Shown here: one piece after another, positions 8,009 to 15,480 of the stretch | Layout: each line of letters starts with the position of its first letter | Position numbering within the stretch: the stretch's first letter is position 1 | DNA from: Enterobacteriaceae bacterium | Lineage (GTDB): Bacteria; Pseudomonadota; Gammaproteobacteria; Enterobacterales; Enterobacteriaceae | DNA: 64,000 bases | Assembly: GCA_902363335.1 (NCBI GenBank) | Contig: CABIZV010000011.1 | Coordinates: forward strand, 25,074 to 89,073 | Direction of reading: 5' to 3' | Notes under the pieces: model-generated | The model's input: only the letters and a program-made list of their open reading frames with translations | Database searches by the model: none | Told to the model about the DNA's origin: nothing | Translations under genes and position numbers: made by a program

Positions 8009-8959
8009 TTACAGCCAGTTCTTGCGCTTAAAGTACAGATATGGCGCAAGCCCCGCCAGAATCATGAAGATAATCGCGCCCGGATAGCCAAAGCTCCAGC
8101 GTAGCTCCGGCATAAACTCAAAGTTCATTCCATAGCTCGACGCCACAAGCGTTGGCGGCAGGAATACCACCGAGACCACCGAGAAGATTTTGATAATGCG
8201 GTTCTGCTCGATGTTGATAAAGCCCATCGCCGCCTGCATCAGGAAGTTAACCTTCTGGAACAGAGATTCGTTATGCGGCAGCAGGGATTCGATATCTCGC
8301 AGGATTTCACGCGCCTGCTCCAGCTGATTTGCCGGTAGACGCGCTTTACGCACCAGGAAGTTCAGCGCGCGCTGGGTATCCATCAGACACAGGCGCACCT
8401 TCCAACCGATATCTTCCAGTTCAGCAAGCGTTGAGAGTGCATCATCGTACTCGTCGCCCTGACGCCCTTCCATAATCACACGGCTGAGCTTTTCGAGATC
8501 GCTGTAAATATTTTCAATTTCATCCGCCAGCTGTTCGATTTTGGTTTCGAACAGATCGAGCAGCAGCTCGTAGGCGTTGCCGTCTACCATAAGCTGGCTA
8601 CGCGCACGCATACGGTACAGGCGGAATGCCGGCAGTTCGCGCTCACGCAGAGTAAACAGGCGGCCTTCGCGGATGGTGAATGCGACGGTGGAGTTACCGG
8701 CGTGATCGTCCGCATCTTCATAGAAGAAGAAGGAGTGAATATGCAAACCGTCTTCGTCTTCAAAAAAACGCGCGGATGCTTCGATGTCTTCCAGTTCAGG
8801 GCGCGTGGCCAGGTTCTGGCCCAAATCCTTTTGCACACGGTTTCGTTCATCGTCATCCGGTTCGACTAAATCTACCCATACCGAACTGGCCAGGTGATCA
8901 ATCTCGTCCGCTTCAAGACGCGTTAAACGATTTTTTTCCAGTTGAAATGCGCTCAGCAT
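8009..8959 (-). CDS. corA: magnesium/cobalt/nickel transporter CorA
   Basis: A 316-residue pentameric inner-membrane Mg2+ channel, same length as E. coli and Salmonella CorA. The ATG at 8959 is preceded by GGGAG and gives the expected MLSAFQLE start. A TTG 15 bases upstream would only add five residues. The long acidic and helical cytoplasmic domain is followed by two C-terminal transmembrane helices with the selectivity signature YGMNFEFMPEL between them, and the basic tail YFKRKNWL. Transcription starts about 230 bp upstream in a leader containing a hairpin and a short ORF (separate entries). Confidence 0.97.
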   Translation of the reverse strand: MLSAFQLEKNRLTRLEADEIDHLASSVWVDLVEPDDDERNRVQKDLGQNLATRPELEDIEASARFFEDEDGLHIHSFFFYEDADDHAGNSTVAFTIREGRLFTLRERELPAFRLYRMRARSQLMVDGNAYELLLDLFETKIEQLADEIENIYSDLEKLSRVIMEGRQGDEYDDALSTLAELEDIGWKVRLCLMDTQRALNFLVRKARLPANQLEQAREILRDIESLLPHNESLFQKVNFLMQAAMGFINIEQNRIIKIFSVVSVVFLPPTLVASSYGMNFEFMPELRWSFGYPGAIIFMILAGLAPYLYFKRKNWL

Positions 8960-9082
8960 GACCGGGACTCCCAATGCAAAAAATTATCGGACAGCCGGTG
9001 GGCACACAGAAACTACAGAGGTTTCAGACCATTAAACAGCCTGACTCAATGCGACGGGATCAATACGAGTCGCTGACAACCG

Positions 9083-9114
9083 CTAAGGCTATCAGCATAA
9101 GAGGATAGCCTTAG
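9083..9114 (-). promoter_or_regulatory. corA mRNA leader hairpin
   Basis: A perfect 11-bp stem, CTAAGGCTATC (9083-9093) with GATAGCCTTAG (9104-9114), closes a 10-base loop in the middle of the corA 5' untranslated region. The stop codon of the candidate leader peptide lies inside its 5' arm. In Salmonella the corA leader controls Rho-dependent termination through translation of a short ORF; this stem is the obvious counterpart. Its switching role here is inference. Confidence 0.6.
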
Positions 9115-9167
9115 GAGTTGTTCCTGGATGACAGGAAGGTGAGCCAGCATCTACTGGGTGTGTCCAA
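9111..9167 (-). CDS. candidate corA leader peptide (CorL-like), TTG start
   Basis: In the corA leader, AGAGGA is followed eight bases later by a TTG that opens an 18-codon frame (MDTPSRCWLTFL...) ending with TAA inside the 5' arm of the leader hairpin. That position would let ribosome occupancy decide whether the hairpin forms. An overlapping ATG frame of 34 codons starting at about 9152 has no clear ribosome site. Known: Salmonella corA is controlled by a leader ORF, corL. That this exact frame is the homologue is inference. Confidence 0.45.
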   Translation of the reverse strand: MDTPSRCWLTFLSSRNNS

Positions 9168-9198
9168 GGCTTTGTCCTCTTAGCGTAATCGTGCGCGC

Positions 9199-9227
9199 AT
9201 GTTACGCCAGCAAAAAAACGGCGTCAA
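9199..9227 (-). promoter_or_regulatory. corA sigma70 promoter
   Basis: On the minus strand TTGACG (9222-9227) and TAACAT (9199-9204) are separated by exactly 17 bases. Transcription would start near 9192, giving a leader of about 230 nt before corA. The match is strong for an enterobacterial housekeeping promoter. Confidence 0.7.
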
Positions 9228-9314
9228 CACGCAACGAAACGCTAACCGGCATTAATTACCTTCAATTCATTAAGGCTAGCAGTTCGTTACAAAATAATGA
9301 TATTTTTCCGAAAG

Positions 9315-11477
9315 TTATACCGTTTCCAGTCTGGCGTAAGCTGCCACCAGCCATTTAATCCCTTGCCCCTGGAAAGCAACCTGAAGACGGCTATGCTCAC
9401 CGCTGCCTTCCAGATTGACGATAGTCCCTTCGCCAAATTTTGCATGGCGAACGCGCTGCCCCAGCTTATAGCCGGTATCGTTCTCTGCCATCGGCGTGCC
9501 CATGCGCTGATGGTTAACCGGGCGGCTAACCGTGGCGCGCAGACGCACTTCCTCGACACAGCCTTCCGGTAGCTCGCCGATAAAGCGCGATGGGCGGTGA
9601 TACACTTCTTTGCCATACAGACGGCGCGTTTCAGCGTAGGTCAGGGTCAGCTTTTGCATGGCGCGGGTGACACCAACATAGGCCAGACGGCGCTCTTCTT
9701 CCAGACGTCCGCCTTCATCCAGCGACATCTGGCTCGGGAACATGCCCTCTTCCATACCGACGATAAATACCTGCGGGAACTCCAGACCTTTAGCCGAGTG
9801 CAGTGTCATCAACTGCACCGCATCCTGCCAGGTGTCGGCCTGACCTTCCCCGGCCTCCAGCGCCGCATGGGAGAGAAACGCCTGCAGCGGCAGCAAGTCT
9901 TCTTCTTCATCGTTGTAGCTGAACTGGCGCGTTGCCGTCACCAGTTCGTCTAAGTTTTCAATACGCGTCTGGCCTTTTTCGCCTTTCTCCTGCTCATACA
10001 TCATGCGCAGGCCGGAATCTTTAATCACCCGGTCAGTTTGCACGTGCAGCGGCATGTCGGCGGTTTCCTGAGCCAGCGCATCAATCAGCTCCATAAAGCG
10101 CTGTAATGCGCTTGCCGCGCGTCCGGCAAGGGCTTTTTCTTGCAGCAGTTCGCGACAGGCCTGCCACAGCGTCAGCTGGCGCTCACGCGAGGTCTGACGC
10201 ACCACGTCCAGCGTACGATCGCCAATGCCGCGCGTTGGCGTATTCACCACACGTTCAAAAGCGGCGTCATCATTACGGTTGGAGATCAGACGCAGATAGG
10301 AGAGCGCATCTTTAATTTCCTGACGCTCGAAGAATCGCATCCCGCCGTAAATTCGGTACGGCATACTGACCTGTAACAAGGCCTCTTCCAGCACGCGCGA
10401 TTGGGCGTTGCTGCGATAGAGAATGGCACACTGCTCCAGCGCGCCGCCGTTGTCCTGCCAGGTTTTGATACGATTGACCACGAAGCGCGCTTCGTCGAGT
10501 TCGTTAAACGCACAGTAAAGGGAGATTGGCTCACCGTCGACACCGTCGGTCCAAAGCTTCTTACCCAGACGCCCGTTGTTGTTCTCAATCAGGGCGTTAG
10601 CGGCGCTCAGGATATTATTCGTTGAGCGATAGTTCTGCTCCAGACGAATGGTTTCGGCACCGGGGAAGTCGTTCAGGAAGCGCTGGATATTTTCCACTTG
10701 CGCGCCACGCCAGCCGTAGATTGACTGGTCATCATCGCCGACGATCATCACTTTGCCCGTGTCGCCCGCCAGCAGGCGGATCCATGCGTACTGAATGTTG
10801 TTAGTATCCTGGAATTCATCCACCAGAATATTGGAGAAACGTTCACGGTAGTGCTGGAGGATATGCGGCTTGTTGAGCCATAGCTCGTGGGCGCGCAGCA
10901 GCAGCTCGGCGAAATCCACTAATCCGGCACGGTCGCACGCTTCCTGATAGGCCTGGTAAACCTTCTGCCAGGTTTGCTCCACCGGGTTGCCGTAGCTTTG
11001 CAGATGATGCGGGCGCAGCCCTTCGTCTTTCTGGCTGTTGATAAACCACATCGCCTGACGCGGCGGCCACTGTTTCTCATCAAGGTTCATCGCCTTGATC
11101 AGGCGCTTGAGCAAACGCAGCTGGTCTTCGCTGTCGAGGATCTGGAAATCCTGCGGCAGGTTGGCGTCGAGATGATGAGCGCGCAGCAGTCGGTGCGCCA
11201 GCCCGTGGAAGGTGCCAACCCACATACCGCCCTGGGAGGTCCCCATCAACTGGGCGATACGGTGACGCATCTCCGCCGCCGCTTTGTTGGTAAAGGTCAC
11301 AGCCATAATGGAGTACGGTGAGCAGTTTTCCACGCTTTGCAGCCAGGCGATACGGTGCACCAGCACACGTGTCTTACCACTGCCTGCCCCCGCCAGCACC
11401 AGCATATTGGTGCGCTTGGCCGCGACGGCTTCGCGCTGTTTATCATTGAGGCTGTCGAGCAGGTAAGAAACGTCCAT
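9315..11477 (-). CDS. uvrD: DNA helicase II (UvrD)
   Basis: A superfamily 1A 3'-to-5' helicase for nucleotide excision and mismatch repair. The start at 11477 (MDVSYLLDSLNDKQ) gives 720 residues, the E. coli length; the upstream 12-codon extension runs across the LexA site and is rejected. Seen: Walker A AGAGSGKT at 29-36, motif Ia TFTNKAAAEM, motif II DEFQDT, GDDDQSIYGWRGA, motif VI VGVTRAM, and the C-terminal Tudor-like segment GYKLGQRVRHAKFGEGTIVN that contacts RNA polymerase. A LexA box and a sigma70 promoter precede it. yigB lies 64 bp upstream on the same strand. Confidence 0.97.
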   Translation of the reverse strand: MDVSYLLDSLNDKQREAVAAKRTNMLVLAGAGSGKTRVLVHRIAWLQSVENCSPYSIMAVTFTNKAAAEMRHRIAQLMGTSQGGMWVGTFHGLAHRLLRAHHLDANLPQDFQILDSEDQLRLLKRLIKAMNLDEKQWPPRQAMWFINSQKDEGLRPHHLQSYGNPVEQTWQKVYQAYQEACDRAGLVDFAELLLRAHELWLNKPHILQHYRERFSNILVDEFQDTNNIQYAWIRLLAGDTGKVMIVGDDDQSIYGWRGAQVENIQRFLNDFPGAETIRLEQNYRSTNNILSAANALIENNNGRLGKKLWTDGVDGEPISLYCAFNELDEARFVVNRIKTWQDNGGALEQCAILYRSNAQSRVLEEALLQVSMPYRIYGGMRFFERQEIKDALSYLRLISNRNDDAAFERVVNTPTRGIGDRTLDVVRQTSRERQLTLWQACRELLQEKALAGRAASALQRFMELIDALAQETADMPLHVQTDRVIKDSGLRMMYEQEKGEKGQTRIENLDELVTATRQFSYNDEEEDLLPLQAFLSHAALEAGEGQADTWQDAVQLMTLHSAKGLEFPQVFIVGMEEGMFPSQMSLDEGGRLEEERRLAYVGVTRAMQKLTLTYAETRRLYGKEVYHRPSRFIGELPEGCVEEVRLRATVSRPVNHQRMGTPMAENDTGYKLGQRVRHAKFGEGTIVNLEGSGEHSRLQVAFQGQGIKWLVAAYARLETV

Positions 11478-11512
11478 TGGCACCGCCGGAAAAATAGAGG
11501 CCCAGTAATACA

Positions 11513-11528
11513 CTGGGAATTTATACAG
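11513..11528 (-). promoter_or_regulatory. LexA (SOS) box of uvrD
   Basis: The minus strand reads CTGTATAAATTCCCAG, a CTG-N10-CAG match close to the known E. coli uvrD box. It lies between the promoter and the uvrD start, 35 bp before the ATG, so LexA would block transcription until DNA damage. Confidence 0.85.
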
Positions 11529-11539
11529 AGTTCTTGATG

Positions 11540-11567
11540 ATTATATCAGCGAGGTCAGAGATGCCAA
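11540..11567 (-). promoter_or_regulatory. uvrD sigma70 promoter
   Basis: TTGGCA (11562-11567) and TATAAT (11540-11545) are 16 bases apart on the minus strand. The -35 lies inside the last codons of yigB, as in E. coli, and the LexA box covers the early transcribed region. Confidence 0.8.
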
Positions 11568-12257
11568 CCGCGAAATCTCAATGTGCGGCAACAAACGGCT
11601 ATCCGCGGTCTGCATCAGGGCGGCATTTTCCGGTTTAATCCAGCACGCCTGCATGCCGCAGCGGATAGCGCCCGCAACGTCGGTGGTCAGGTCATCGCCC
11701 ACGTGCAGGATCTCGCTAAGCGGCAAATTCAGTTTTTGTGCCGCCAGATGGTACATATCGGCAAAAGGCTTGGAGCGCCCGTCGGGGCCGGCGCGCAGGA
11801 CAAACTGGAAATAGTCGCTCAGGCCAAACAGCTCCGGCTGAGCGTTACCGTTAGTGATCGCCACCAGCGGCCATTTTTGCGCAAGCTTAGTGAGCGTATC
11901 GTGGGTTTCCTGCGGTACATCAACCCGGCTACGCCACTCGGCGAAGTTCGCCATCGCCGCATCGGCGCCGTTGGCCGCCTCTTGTGCCGTGAGCCCGGCC
12001 TGACGCAGGCCGAATTCCAGCGCACGCCAGCGCCACTCGGTCACGTCGTGGTAAATCTCCGGTTCGCTTTTTAAGAGTTCATCACGCCAGCCTTGCAGCA
12101 TGCGGGCGTCAAAGTCTGCCAGCACCGGATGGTAGCCACGAACAAAGCTCACCGACTCTTGCATCGTCCGGTCAATGACCGGGCGGTTATCATAAAGGGT
12201 ATCGTCAAGGTCAAAGGTCAACGCGGCAATGGTGCCCAGCGGTCGATAAAAACGCAT
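11541..12257 (-). CDS. yigB: HAD-family phosphatase YigB (riboflavin pathway pyrimidine phosphatase)
   Basis: A 238-residue haloacid-dehalogenase-like hydrolase. Motif I DLDDTLYD gives nucleophile Asp16 and acid/base Asp18; motif II is VAITNGN and motif IV HVGDDLTTDVAGA. In E. coli YigB dephosphorylates 5-amino-6-(5-phosphoribitylamino)uracil and FMN, a step of riboflavin synthesis shared with YbjI. Its ATG overlaps the xerC stop by one base (TAATG), so it is translationally coupled to the dapF-yigA-xerC cluster. Confidence 0.93.
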   Translation of the reverse strand: MRFYRPLGTIAALTFDLDDTLYDNRPVIDRTMQESVSFVRGYHPVLADFDARMLQGWRDELLKSEPEIYHDVTEWRWRALEFGLRQAGLTAQEAANGADAAMANFAEWRSRVDVPQETHDTLTKLAQKWPLVAITNGNAQPELFGLSDYFQFVLRAGPDGRSKPFADMYHLAAQKLNLPLSEILHVGDDLTTDVAGAIRCGMQACWIKPENAALMQTADSRLLPHIEISRLASLTSLI

Positions 12258-13159
12258 TATTTCTCCCGTTTGGCGCGTGGATGCGCCGCATCGTACACCG
12301 TAGCAAGGTGTTGAAAATCAAGATGGGTATAGATTTGAGTGGTGGAAAGGTTCGCGTGGCCCAGCAGCTCCTGCACGCCGCGCAGATCGCCGCTCGACTC
12401 CAGCATGTGAGTGGCAAACGAGTGGCGCAATTTATGGGGATTCACATGGCTATTGAGCCCCTGCTTGATGCCCCATTCGGCAAAGCGTTTTTGCACATTG
12501 CGCGCGGAAATGCGCTTGCCTAATTTCGACAAAAACAGCGCATCATCATCGCCGCCAAACAATCCACGCAAGTCCAGCCAGTGCTCAATCCACGTCACGG
12601 CGTTGCGGCCAATCGGCAAGCGGCGCTCTTTGCTGCCCTTGCCCATCACCCACACTTCACCGGTATCTAAATCGAGATGTTTAATATCCAGCCCAACCAG
12701 CTCGGATAATCGCAGACCCGCACCGTACATGACTTCAAGCATGGCGCGGTCGCGTACCGCCAGCGGATCGTTAAGGTCGATATCCAGCAGACGGTTGACG
12801 TCGTCGACGTCGATATTTTTCGGCAGATGGCGCGGGGCTTTTGGGGCCGCAATCCCTTTTGCCGGGTTCGCCGGTAGTTCGCCCTGACTCACCATCCAGT
12901 CAAAGAAACTGCGCAGCGCCGACAGGCGTAGCGCCAGACTCGCGGCACCCAAACCTTTACGGCGGCTGCGGGTGGCGAAGCTACGCACCATTGCAGCATC
13001 ACATTGTTGCCAGTTCTGCATGCCCATGGCGGCGGCCAGTTCAATAATGGCATCAAGCTGACGCTGATAGTTCAGTAGCGTTATCGGGCTAAGCTGGCGC
13101 TCTACGCCCAGATAGCGCAAAAAGCGCGTGACGGCGGGCGCCAGAGAAAGGTCGGTCAT
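12257..13159 (-). CDS. xerC: site-specific tyrosine recombinase XerC
   Basis: A 300-residue tyrosine recombinase that works with XerD at dif to resolve chromosome dimers. All catalytic residues are visible: Arg150 in AGLRLSEL, Lys174 in GKGSKERR, His242 and Arg245 in HKLRHSFATHML, His268 in LLGHANL and nucleophile Tyr277 in TQIYTHLD. That is two residues offset from E. coli XerC (298). Its ATG overlaps the yigA stop by four bases and its stop overlaps the yigB start by one, as in the E. coli dapF-yigA-xerC-yigB cluster. Confidence 0.97.
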   Translation of the reverse strand: MTDLSLAPAVTRFLRYLGVERQLSPITLLNYQRQLDAIIELAAAMGMQNWQQCDAAMVRSFATRSRRKGLGAASLALRLSALRSFFDWMVSQGELPANPAKGIAAPKAPRHLPKNIDVDDVNRLLDIDLNDPLAVRDRAMLEVMYGAGLRLSELVGLDIKHLDLDTGEVWVMGKGSKERRLPIGRNAVTWIEHWLDLRGLFGGDDDALFLSKLGKRISARNVQKRFAEWGIKQGLNSHVNPHKLRHSFATHMLESSGDLRGVQELLGHANLSTTQIYTHLDFQHLATVYDAAHPRAKREK

Positions 13160-13863
13160 ACGCGTTCAATCCAGCGTTCCAGCAGGCCTGGAAGCATCAG
13201 CGCAATCTCCTGCAATAATTGCGTTCCCTGCTCCGGTTGGTAATGCTGCGGGTCACGGCTACTGAATAAGATAACCCCAAGATCGCCATCGCTGCCCATC
13301 ATCGACATCGCCACGGAACCCACGGCTTTAGCTTCTGGCAGCACCAGTAGCAGTTCTGGGCCGTTGAGATTGCCAAGATAGTGGTTTGATTGGCCTAAAC
13401 GCTGAATGCGCAGCGGCTCGAATGCCTGGCGCGAAAGCACCAGGTGGGTGTATTTCGACGGTGCGCCCAAACGCCAGCGATCGGAAAACAACCGCAGCGA
13501 TGCGCCCGCCAGCCCCAGCTCGCGCGCCCAACGGTGAAAGCGTAACAGGAGATCATCGAGACTTTCCGCACAGGCCAGACGATTTTGCAGATGCAGCAGA
13601 CGGTAGAACAGCCCTTCATTGGCCGCTGCCTGATCCATCAGCTGGTCCATATTCTCTTCCAGCATGGCGATATAGTTGCGCGAGCGCGCCATGTGCCACT
13701 CCACCAGCGACACCATGCCGCGCACCGGGTGCGGCACGCGCATTTGCTCGACAACAGCGGCATTTCGAATAAAGAATTCAGGATGTTGCAACAGATAATC
13801 GACAACCGCACCGTCATTTAGCGCAATGGCTGCATCCTGTTGTTCTTCCCCGACATGTTTCAT
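13156..13863 (-). CDS. yigA: DUF484 family protein YigA
   Basis: A 235-residue cytoplasmic protein of the DUF484 family, always found between dapF and xerC in gammaproteobacteria. The N-terminal helix-rich segment (VVDYLLQHPEFFIRNAAVVEQ) and GAF-like C-terminal half (GSDGDLGVILFSSRDPQHY) are typical. No catalytic motif is visible and its function is unknown; its conserved place next to xerC has prompted suggestions of a role with the recombinase. It overlaps dapF and xerC by four bases at each end, so all are coupled. Confidence 0.92.
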   Translation of the reverse strand: MKHVGEEQQDAAIALNDGAVVDYLLQHPEFFIRNAAVVEQMRVPHPVRGMVSLVEWHMARSRNYIAMLEENMDQLMDQAAANEGLFYRLLHLQNRLACAESLDDLLLRFHRWARELGLAGASLRLFSDRWRLGAPSKYTHLVLSRQAFEPLRIQRLGQSNHYLGNLNGPELLLVLPEAKAVGSVAMSMMGSDGDLGVILFSSRDPQHYQPEQGTQLLQEIALMLPGLLERWIERV

Positions 13864-14684
13864 AGATGAATAAATCCGTCATAGACGTGTGCCGCCGGGC
13901 CAGTCATAAACAGCGGTTGGCCCGGGCCTTTCCAGGCGATATCAAGACGCCCGCCCGGCAATTCCACGCGCACTTCCTGGGCCAACAAACCTTGTTGAAT
14001 GCCGACCGCAACCGCCGCACACGCCCCGCTTCCGCAGGCTTGGGTTTCACCGGCGCCGCGCTCATACACGCGCAAACGGATATGTTCACGCGCGACAATC
14101 TGCATAAAACCAATGTTTGCACGTTCAGGAAAGCGCTCATGGCTTTCCATGACCGGGCCAAGCGTTTCGACCGCCGCAGTATCGACGTTATCGACCTGAA
14201 TCACGCAGTGCGGATTGCCCATGGAAACCACGCCGCACAATACTGTCTGTTCCGCCACACGCATAATATAGGTCTTTTCCGCTTTGTTGGCGCGGAAAGG
14301 AACCTGTGACGGTTCAAAGTTTGGCTCGCCCATATTAACGCGAACCAGTTCGTCGTCCGTTACGGTTAATACCATACGACCATTTGCCGTGCTCACACGG
14401 ATGTCACGTTTATTGGTCAGGCCTTTCAGACGCACGAAACGGGCAAAACAGCGCGCACCGTTTCCGCATTGAGACACCTCGCTGCCATCAGCGTTGAAAA
14501 TGCGGTAGTGAAAATCCAGGTCAGGATCGTAAGGCGGCTCGACGACCAACAGCTGGTCGAAGCCCACGCCATGATGCCTGTCCGCCAGGCGACGAATCAG
14601 CTCTGGCGAGAAAAAAACATTCTGCGTTACCGCGTCGACAACCATGAAATCGTTGCCGAGGCCATGCATTTTAGAAAACTGCAT
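13860..14684 (-). CDS. dapF: diaminopimelate epimerase
   Basis: A cofactor-independent epimerase converting LL- to meso-diaminopimelate for lysine and peptidoglycan synthesis. The start at 14684 gives 274 residues as in E. coli, and GGAG lies six bases upstream; the ATG directly before it is too close to the ribosome site. The two catalytic cysteines are seen in SQCGNGARC (Cys73) and ACGSGAC (Cys217). The stop overlaps the yigA ATG by four bases. lptM lies about 35 bp upstream on the same strand, so this is the second gene of the cluster. Confidence 0.97.
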   Translation of the reverse strand: MQFSKMHGLGNDFMVVDAVTQNVFFSPELIRRLADRHHGVGFDQLLVVEPPYDPDLDFHYRIFNADGSEVSQCGNGARCFARFVRLKGLTNKRDIRVSTANGRMVLTVTDDELVRVNMGEPNFEPSQVPFRANKAEKTYIMRVAEQTVLCGVVSMGNPHCVIQVDNVDTAAVETLGPVMESHERFPERANIGFMQIVAREHIRLRVYERGAGETQACGSGACAAVAVGIQQGLLAQEVRVELPGGRLDIAWKGPGQPLFMTGPAAHVYDGFIHL

Positions 14685-14719
14685 CATCTACTCCAGTTGC
14701 GCGGAACAGAACGTATTAA

Positions 14720-14923
14720 TTAGTAATTAACCTGCGTTGGGCCGCCGGTATCGCCACGATTATTGCGATCCGGAACATCGCTCTGGATAGGGTTGCTCAC
14801 AGGGTGGGTCGGCGGAGCCGCCGTTTTATCAGCCGGAGGAAAATAGAGCGGGCCTTTCAGGCCGCAGCCAGCAAGGCTAAACAATGCGAGTAACAGCGCC
14901 AGCGGTCGAAAAATATTATTCAT
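14720..14923 (-). CDS. lptM: LPS-assembly lipoprotein LptM (YifL)
   Basis: A 67-residue outer-membrane lipoprotein. A hydrophobic signal sequence ends in the lipobox LAGC, so Cys20 is lipidated, followed by GLKGPLYFPP and a disordered proline/asparagine-rich tail ending PTQVNY. In E. coli LptM (formerly YifL) associates with the LptD/E translocon and promotes correct disulfide formation in LptD. The position just before dapF and opposite cyaY matches E. coli. Confidence 0.92.
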   Translation of the reverse strand: MNNIFRPLALLLALFSLAGCGLKGPLYFPPADKTAAPPTHPVSNPIQSDVPDRNNRGDTGGPTQVNY

Positions 14924-15061
14924 TGTGAAGATGCCTGTTGTTCAATGCTTTCTATTTTCTATCATCGCAGGAGAAGCCGCAAAAGCAAGTGTTAAGCGCC
15001 TGACTGCAACGTGATTTGTTTCACGCTATACTGCCGAATCACTAAAAAACGGGAAACAACC

Positions 15062-15382
15062 ATGAACGACAGTGAATTTCATCAATTGGCCGATACCCTA
15101 TGGATGACCATTGAAGAGCGCCTGGACGATTGGGAAGGCGACAGCGATATCGACTGCGAAATCAACGGCGGCGTGCTCACCCTCAGCTTTGAAAACGGCA
15201 GCAAAATTATTATTAACCGCCAGGAACCGCTGCATCAGGTGTGGCTGGCGACCAAGCAAGGCGGCTACCATTTTGACCTGAAGGGCGATGAGTGGATTTG
15301 CGACCGCAGCGGTGAAAGCTTCTGGGATTTGCTGGAACAAGCCGCAACGCAGCAGGCGGGTGAAGAAGTTAGCTTCCGTTAA
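15062..15382 (+). CDS. cyaY: frataxin-like iron-sulfur assembly regulator CyaY
   Basis: A 106-residue frataxin homologue; the ATG at 15062 gives the exact E. coli length, while an extension to 15011 lacks support. The acidic first helix (EERLDDWEGDSDIDCE) forms the iron-binding ridge and the sheet segment NRQEPLHQVWLATKQGGYHF is the invariant frataxin core. It binds IscS and modulates Fe-S cluster assembly. It is convergent with cyaA, with a REP pair in the gap. Confidence 0.96.
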   Translation: MNDSEFHQLADTLWMTIEERLDDWEGDSDIDCEINGGVLTLSFENGSKIIINRQEPLHQVWLATKQGGYHFDLKGDEWICDRSGESFWDLLEQAATQQAGEEVSFR

Positions 15383-15389
15383 GGCTGAT

Positions 15390-15474
15390 TGCCGGATGGC
15401 GGTGTAAACACCTTATCCGGCCTACAAACGCTGCGAAACAAGTAGGCCGGATAAGGCTAAGCCGCCATCCGGCA
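15390..15474. repeat. REP pair (BIME) between cyaY and cyaA
   Basis: Two opposed REP units at 15390-15425 (GCCGGATGGCGGTGTAAA core) and 15442-15474 (ending GCCATCCGGC) are separated by 16 bases. They fill the gap between convergent cyaY and cyaA. Confidence 0.9.
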
Positions 15475-15480
15475 CTAAAA

